From Anagrus nilaparvatae (lineage: Eukaryota > Arthropoda > Insecta > Hymenoptera > Mymaridae): DNA of 64,000 bases. The position numbers and the translations under genes are program-made. Shown piece after piece: positions 58,620-64,000 of the stretch (position 1 is the stretch's first letter; each line of letters starts with the position of its first letter). The DNA is taken from contig JAKSXM010000272.1 in the NCBI GenBank assembly GCA_022575985.1, positions 2,542,001-2,606,000 of the forward strand, in the 5' to 3' direction. The notes beneath the pieces are model-generated. The model was not told the DNA's origin. It ran no database searches and saw nothing but the letters and a program-made list of their open reading frames with translations.

Positions 58620-59201
58620 ACCCACTAAACTCCCCACCCTCCTGCATTTATGACAATATCATAGAATCCGGACCAGGACTCCTTGTTTAGGTATTACTTC
58701 GGTCCTGAAAAAATGCAGTCAAGGCATTTCTTAGCCATACCCTGTCATAAAAGGAGGAGACTTTCCTACGAGAGGAAACCTTCCTCCTTTTTTCTAATCA
58801 GTGTCGCCCGTACGTTCTCTGCCACACTGTACCAGTTCATGGTACTGGGCAGCATATCCGGGAAAACTCCTTTTGGCCTCCGGCAACAACTACCGATGGG
58901 ATTTTATTGCTGCCTGTAGAAGATTTACCGTAACTAGAGGGCAATGTTCTGGTTTAATTAGTGACCAAGGAATTACCTTTGTTGGAGCCGATTGAATCCT
59001 CAAAGAAATGTATATGAAATCTTAAATCTATATGCTGGAACTTGTTGGTTCATTGTCCAACGAAGGTACGAATTTAACTCTCCAGGAGCACCTCATTTTG
59101 GGGGAATCTGGGAGGCAGCAATAAAATCTTGGCTAGAATACCCGGTTACTAACTCCAGATGGATTGCTTTTGTGGTCATGCAAACGAAAACCGCAATGTA
59201 A
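58620..59201 (+). pseudogene. BEL/Pao integrase core relic, + strand
   Basis: Pieces in changing frames give FIAACRRFTVTRGQCSGLIS then DQGITFVGAD, and later SPGAPHFGGIWEAAIKSW. These are the BEL/Pao integrase core signatures (S-D-x-G-T-N-F-x-G-A and P-x-A-P-H-F-G-G-x-W-E). Several stops are present. The orientation is opposite to the BEL relic that begins at 59305. Confidence 0.75.
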
Positions 59202-59574
59202 GCATTGTACATTGTTTTGTAGGAACCTCGATCTATTTACTTTAAAATTGAGAAGAGCCCAGCATAATCCACCCCACTAAAGCAAAATGGTTTGTCTGGC
59301 ATTACTACCCTGGAAGCTGGAAGTATACCCATCTTTTAAATGGCAAGATTAGGGCCATAACCACGACAAGTATTACTCCTATATACACAGCTTCTAACCA
59401 ATTTCTAGCCTTGACTACCCAAAATTCTTGGCGCAATGTAGAGAAAGTTAGTCTAACTCCTCCGTGTAACATAGATTTGTGACAATGCTCCACTAATAAT
59501 TTAGAAAATTGACCTTGACATAGCAAGATCCATGGATGTTGATGGATAAATGATGGATTTGGTGATGGAGATGG

Positions 59575-60220
59575 TTGACTTATTAAATACACATAGTATA
59601 TATTATGTAATACTATTTATTAAGACGACGCTCGTTGCTTGGCGTCTCAACGAACACTAAAGATAAAAAGGGAGAATATATACGAAAAGGGAGGAGAGAT
59701 CTTCTACACACACATACCATATAATACATTATAATACATACATTTACACAACAGATGTTTTTGGTCAGAATCAAGCAAAGACCAATGAATTCTAACCCCT
59801 AATCTCAATAAATTTTGCTCAAGAAATGGATCTAATCTCCTTAGATTTGAATCTTGAAGAGCTTTACCATTTTTTAACTAAGAAATATCAACTTCAAAAT
59901 AAGCTCTCTGAATGGTAAATATTCAGAACTTTTTAGCTCTTGCAATGATACCAAATTAGGAAAACAACGAAAATACCGTACCAAAAATACCAAGAGTTAG
60001 TAACCGAATCAGATTGCTCCGATAACTTTACTAATTTGATTCTAACCCTCAACAACAATTTATCTATCGAAGAATATATAAAGTTATTCTCAGAAGTTTT
60101 TTCAAAGATGAGTATCTATTAATTAAATTCCAAACATGAACCTCACGATTTTGTTTTTTAGCAATGACGTTACAATTTATCGCTGTGGCATTCACTGACT
60201 TGCTTTGAAATTCCTTAAAA
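59575..60220 (+). other. Insertion within the BEL relic, unidentified
   Basis: It separates the integrase zinc region from RNase H. A + strand stretch from ATG 59826 (MDLISLDLNLEELYHFLTKK) and a later run containing NFTNLILTLNNNLSIEEYIK look like decayed gag-type sequence of another element. The left part (59600-59760) is non-coding. Confidence 0.35.
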
Positions 60221-63004
60221 TTCTCCACAGACTTTTCTTATGTCACACCCCCTTCCCACCAAAGAGAAAAGTCCTTTAATTGCAAGGGTGACAGGCCCCT
60301 CGAAATACAATCAGCTAGATTGTCATGTGTTCGAACATGACTTCAGTAGGCCTCGGGTACTAAAGTATGTATTCTAGATCTGTGGTCAATATACATTTTC
60401 CATTTAGATGGGAGCTCTTTAAACCAATGAAGAACGCTTATGTAGAGAACGCTTAAAAGAGCCGCATTTAATTCCAGTCTTGGGATTGTTAAAAGTGGTT
60501 TAATTGGCGCAACCTTGGCTTTTGCCTGGACTAAATGAAGAGAACTATCATGATTGTATGTGATTTTAATGTATGTACAAGCAGCATAATCAAATTTTCA
60601 TACATCAGCAAACCCGAAAAGCTCAAACTTAGCACCAAGAACAAAATTTAGCCATCTATTGATATTAATGTCCTTTACCGGCGACATGTCATTATGCCAA
60701 CCAAAAAATTCGTCTCTCAGAGAGGGAGGTGACAATTTATCCTAGCCAATTTTTGCCAAGCATAATTTCTGCATGAAAATTTTTGCAGTAATAATTAATG
60801 GTGCCAATCTACCTAGGTGTAAAAAAATTTGGCTATGACAGAAAGCACCTGCCTCTTTGTGAGATCACCCTCCAGTTGGTCAATAACAAAATAGAAAGTA
60901 AAGTCATCAGAGGTTGGAAACCAGTTTAGACTTAACAACCCGAAGCAAGAATTGGATTTGGGTGAAGCACAAATAGAACTAGGAAAATTTAGCAAATTTT
61001 CATCATTGACTGACCACTTATGGAAGGAGAAACCACCCACCTTGCAAATCTTTTAGCTTATCTAAAGCTTTAGCTAAAGTGTGGCCTCCGGATAGTGTGT
61101 CATCCATACATGTTTCCATATTAAGAACTTCCAAAGCCAAAGTAAAATTTGTCCCCTCATCGATGGCCAATTGTCTAATGACTCTATTTGCCAAATAAGT
61201 ACTGCTTATCATACCATAAGTGACTGTATTAAGTGACCATACTTGATAAGTTTTGTTTTGTTCAGAACGCCACAAAATCTGCTGAAACTTTCGGTCATCC
61301 TCGTGGACTTATATTTGCCTAAACATCTACTCAATGTCAGATACAAAGACAAATCTGTAATACATCCAATTGATCAATAACTCAGCTAAGTCTGGAAGTA
61401 GCTTTCGCCCGCAGTGTAATAAATAATTAATTGGAACCTTATCATAGACTTTAGCTGAACCATTGAACACTGAACAAAATTAGCCCGAAGAACTGAAGAT
61501 TCCGTGATGTGGAAGAAAATAGCAATCGATTTCTAGCAGAGGGGATGTCAGTTGCGACATATAAACCGTATCCTTATAATTTTGCATAAATGCCTTATAT
61601 GCTTGAGCGAACTTTTCATCTTTTAGAAATTTTGCTTCCATCCTTTCCAAAACTCTCTTTGCATTCTGATGAGATCCTGTAAACTTTAAATTAACAGTAT
61701 CAGGATCTTTAAAAGGTAATCTTACTACGTAACGTCTATCAGAAATGCGATAAAAAGTTTTGGAAGTTCTTACAAGCTTTTTTATCAGGAGTGAGCAAAG
61801 ATTAGGAAGAAACAGCGACCTCCTCCTGCTGCCAAAATGTTTCTAAATAGAATGCAAGATTTTCATCTCTATTTGATCAGTAGATAGAAAACACTTAAAA
61901 CCTTTTCCTAAATTACCAGATATTATCCATCCCAGTTTAGACTTTGTTCCGATAGGCTGCGATTCCGAACCTCTACGAATTTGCCCCAATTAATGACGAG
62001 TGTACAGTTGTACTAAGCAAGACATAAATCTGTCCTCGTTCTGTAGTTAGCTGTAAACCTGAGAAGTAAGTAAGATTTTTTATTTCGAAATTGACATTGG
62101 GTGAATATGAACTAATTCTAGTTATAACATAGGCTTCTATATTTACCACATAATCAGAGAAAAAATGTGGTTTAACATCAAAATTTACTATTTAAGTAGA
62201 ATATAACTCACTGTTGCCCCCGACAGCGGGAATCGGTAAAAAAGTTGATTTTTTTGGAATTCTCAGCTTTTTAAGCAATGACCTACTTATGAAAGAGGCT
62301 TGAGAGTATTGATCTATCAATGCCCTAGCTAAAAAATCACAACCAACATTATTAGATACTTTTATTATGGCAGTAGGCAACAACGAGCTAGTAGCTAATT
62401 GTCAGAATTGAGTAGATAATGCTACTGATTCTGCTACGTTAAGTTGAGTACTAGTGCTAGGGTTTTTAGTGTTAACCTTATCATTATTAAAACCTTTAAT
62501 ATACAAAGGTGGTGTTGTGGTGCATGTGTGGTGTTTTTTATGACAAGTTTGACAGGTTTTTTTAGAATTACTTTGTGCTATAAAATATGGCCTTAAACAA
62601 TTGTAACATCTTATTAATTTATCCATTAATTCCTCTCTTTGCTGAGGAGTTTTATTTTTATAAGTAGGGCAAAAGAGAAAATAATGATTCGCGTTGAAGA
62701 TAATACATTCATTATTGGATTTTTTAGAGTTATTAGAATTATTATCAACATTAGATTAAAAAACCTTTGCCGATATTGTAGAAACATTAGCATTTTTAAA
62801 TTTATTAATTTTTTCTGAAAATTGTTTAACATTAAAATTATTATTTGACTCTTCAATTGATTCATAAATGCTAATTTGAGTTTATCAAAATTCCAATGTG
62901 TGTTTTAATGTGGGGGGCTCAGAACTAGCTCTAATTGAACTAGCATTTCATCAGCATTTTCTACAGGAGCAGCAATTAAATGGTTACAATAATTACTATA
63001 AAAT

Positions 63005-63705
63005 ATGTAAATGCAAATGTAAATAGTCTCTTTATTTGTATATACAAAAATTTTTGTTACAGGTTAACATTAATAGTATAACATAATAACAATTATAACA
63101 TATAAAATATAACAGATAAAAAATAAATAAATAAATCGCAAAATTAGTAGTATCATGGCAACAATAGTAACATAAGTTAAAAAGAAAGAAAGTAAAAAGT
63201 AAAAATAAAGAATAGTAGCTTTTGGTAATACTGATGCATTTCAGTCCTGATGAAACAGACCGAATCTTTGTATGTATGGCTAGAACTTTTCAAGTAATTT
63301 AATAAACCTGCCTTAAAAGAATTAATTGAATCAAGGAATCGTATTGATGATCGGAGAGAATTCCAGCTTTTTGTTCCTTGTACTTGGAATGAGGAGTCAC
63401 CATGCCACTTTTCAAGTTCAGGGGTATCTAACTCACGTGTTATTAGCTCGCCTCTGGCTGTCTCTTGAGGAATGTATTTTTTAAATAAGTGAGTCAGATA
63501 TTCAGGCTGTCTTAAACGAAGAATTTTATACATAATGATGGATATAAAATATAACCTACGATTATTTGTGTTTAACCACCCTAGTTTGTCTCTGTAAGGA
63601 GTAATATGTGGGTCCCTGCCGATTCCATAGATGTATCTTAAACATGTATTACTCAATATTTGTATTCTGTCTTTCAAGTTTATCTCCCATTACTTCCTAG
63701 TATCT
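63005..63705 (-). mobile_element. 3' end of a non-LTR retrotransposon nested in BEL gag
   Basis: It is a 5'-truncated copy: the end of ORF2 (63677-63177), a 3' untranslated region with AATAAA near 63041, and a short ATTTACATTTGC-type microsatellite tail at 63005-63024. BEL gag resumes on both sides. Tails of this type are common in CR1/L2/Jockey-like elements. Confidence 0.75.
63177..63677 (-). CDS. Non-LTR retrotransposon ORF2, C-terminal 166 aa (partial)
   Basis: The stretch is open for 166 codons. It corresponds to the region after the reverse transcriptase domain: RIQILSNTCLRYIYGIGRDP, HITPYRDKLGWLNTNNRRLY, then SFQVQGTKSWNSLRSSIR. This is a familiar C-terminal block of insect CR1- or Jockey-like ORF2 proteins. 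The RT and endonuclease parts are missing because the copy is 5'-truncated. The remaining frame is undamaged, which suggests a young insertion. Confidence 0.75.
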   Translation of the reverse strand: MKDRIQILSNTCLRYIYGIGRDPHITPYRDKLGWLNTNNRRLYFISIIMYKILRLRQPEYLTHLFKKYIPQETARGELITRELDTPELEKWHGDSSFQVQGTKSWNSLRSSIRFLDSINSFKAGLLNYLKSSSHTYKDSVCFIRTEMHQYYQKLLFFIFTFYFLSF

Positions 63706-64000
63706 TGATCTAACAACGAAAATACATGATAGACTAATAAATCATCCCATTTACTAACTGGCCTATTCAAACCCCTTAAGACAGATAAAGGTGTATTAAC
63801 TCCAGGAAGGATTTTTTAATCTCTTTTGCTGAGGATTTACTAATAGGTTTTAGTAAATACATGAAGAAATATGAGTAATACACTGTATAAATATACATGT
63901 GCAATAAAAAATTTCAAAATATTCTTATTTTTGGTATTAAAAAATAATATAAAAAATATAGAAATAATATTAAATTTTTTAGAAATTATCAGCTCTATCT

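Larger units (their letters stand above)
59305..63840 (-). pseudogene. BEL/Pao gag-pol relic, minus strand, interrupted
   Basis: In minus-strand order: gag pieces at about 63835-63711 (LRGLNRPVSKWDDLLVYHVF) and 63000-62626; a CCHC-like knuckle (CYNCLRPYFIAQ... CQTCHKKHH, 62626-62402); aspartic protease (ALIDQYSQASFISRSLLKKL, 62383-62192); reverse transcriptase with TYGMISSTYLANRVIRQLAI and CMDD for the catalytic Y-x-D-D (61350-60810); RNase H (PRLELNAALLSVL and HVRTHDNLADCISRGLSPLQ, about 60540-60230); and the integrase zinc region (HCHKSMLHGGVRLTFSTLRQ, 59592-59305). Stops and frameshifts throughout make it dead. Unrelated sequence lies at about 59575-60220, and a non-LTR element splits gag. 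Confidence 0.85.

Overview
The window looks like AT-rich insect (at least arthropod) nuclear DNA. Two short exons of one host gene are recognisable, at 10279-10440 and 43129-43425 on the + strand. Both encode laminin-type EGF (LE) repeats of a laminin alpha chain, both have consensus splice sites, and both are phase 0 at the junction. Most of the window is therefore one intron of about 32.7 kb plus parts of the introns on either side, filled with transposable elements of many classes. No CRISPR, operon or bacterial gene was seen.

1-10278: upstream intron with three fold-back or terminal-inverted-repeat elements (628-1423, 2424-2915, 3059-3947), a broken R1-like reverse transcriptase on the minus strand, a Penelope-like RT relic, small tandem repeats and unidentified decayed sequence. 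10441-19870: intron with a decayed DUF4371-type hAT transposase, a tRNA-like/SINE-like unit, minisatellites and copies of two dispersed repeat families (called A and B here).

19875-37319 is the most interesting block. It is a 17.4 kb Ty3/gypsy-type retroelement with two LTRs of about 1.5 kb that differ at roughly 2% of sites by eye, and a CTAA target duplication. It keeps the end of an integrase, a long Env that resembles chuvirus-type glycoproteins, and three further ORFs I cannot match to any family: two upstream and one Cys-rich zinc-ribbon ORF between Env and the 3' LTR. Every non-pol ORF sits at a splice acceptor. Two of them have the form AG|TG, so their ATG would be made by splicing to a leader exon that ends in A; a GTAAGT donor preceded by A lies in the 5' LTR. 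The leader also carries an array of a palindromic motif spaced about 220 bp apart and two tRNA-like units. Inside it sit an apparently intact piggyBac element (21430-24695) and a decayed hAT element that has replaced gag and most of pol. The whole block is inserted in an older repeat with perfect 72-bp inverted repeats.

37320-48600: more intron and the second laminin exon, an R1-like RT relic, a 169-bp palindrome and a run of three stacked palindromic elements. 48632-58262: a second LTR element (LTRs of about 593 bp, ATAT target duplication) with an 8.4 kb interior almost free of coding sequence, containing higher-order tandem repeats and a 1.19 kb TTAA-flanked element. 58620-63840: rearranged BEL/Pao relics, with the 3' end of a non-LTR retrotransposon nested in their gag.

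All family assignments were made by reading motifs by eye; no database search was possible.
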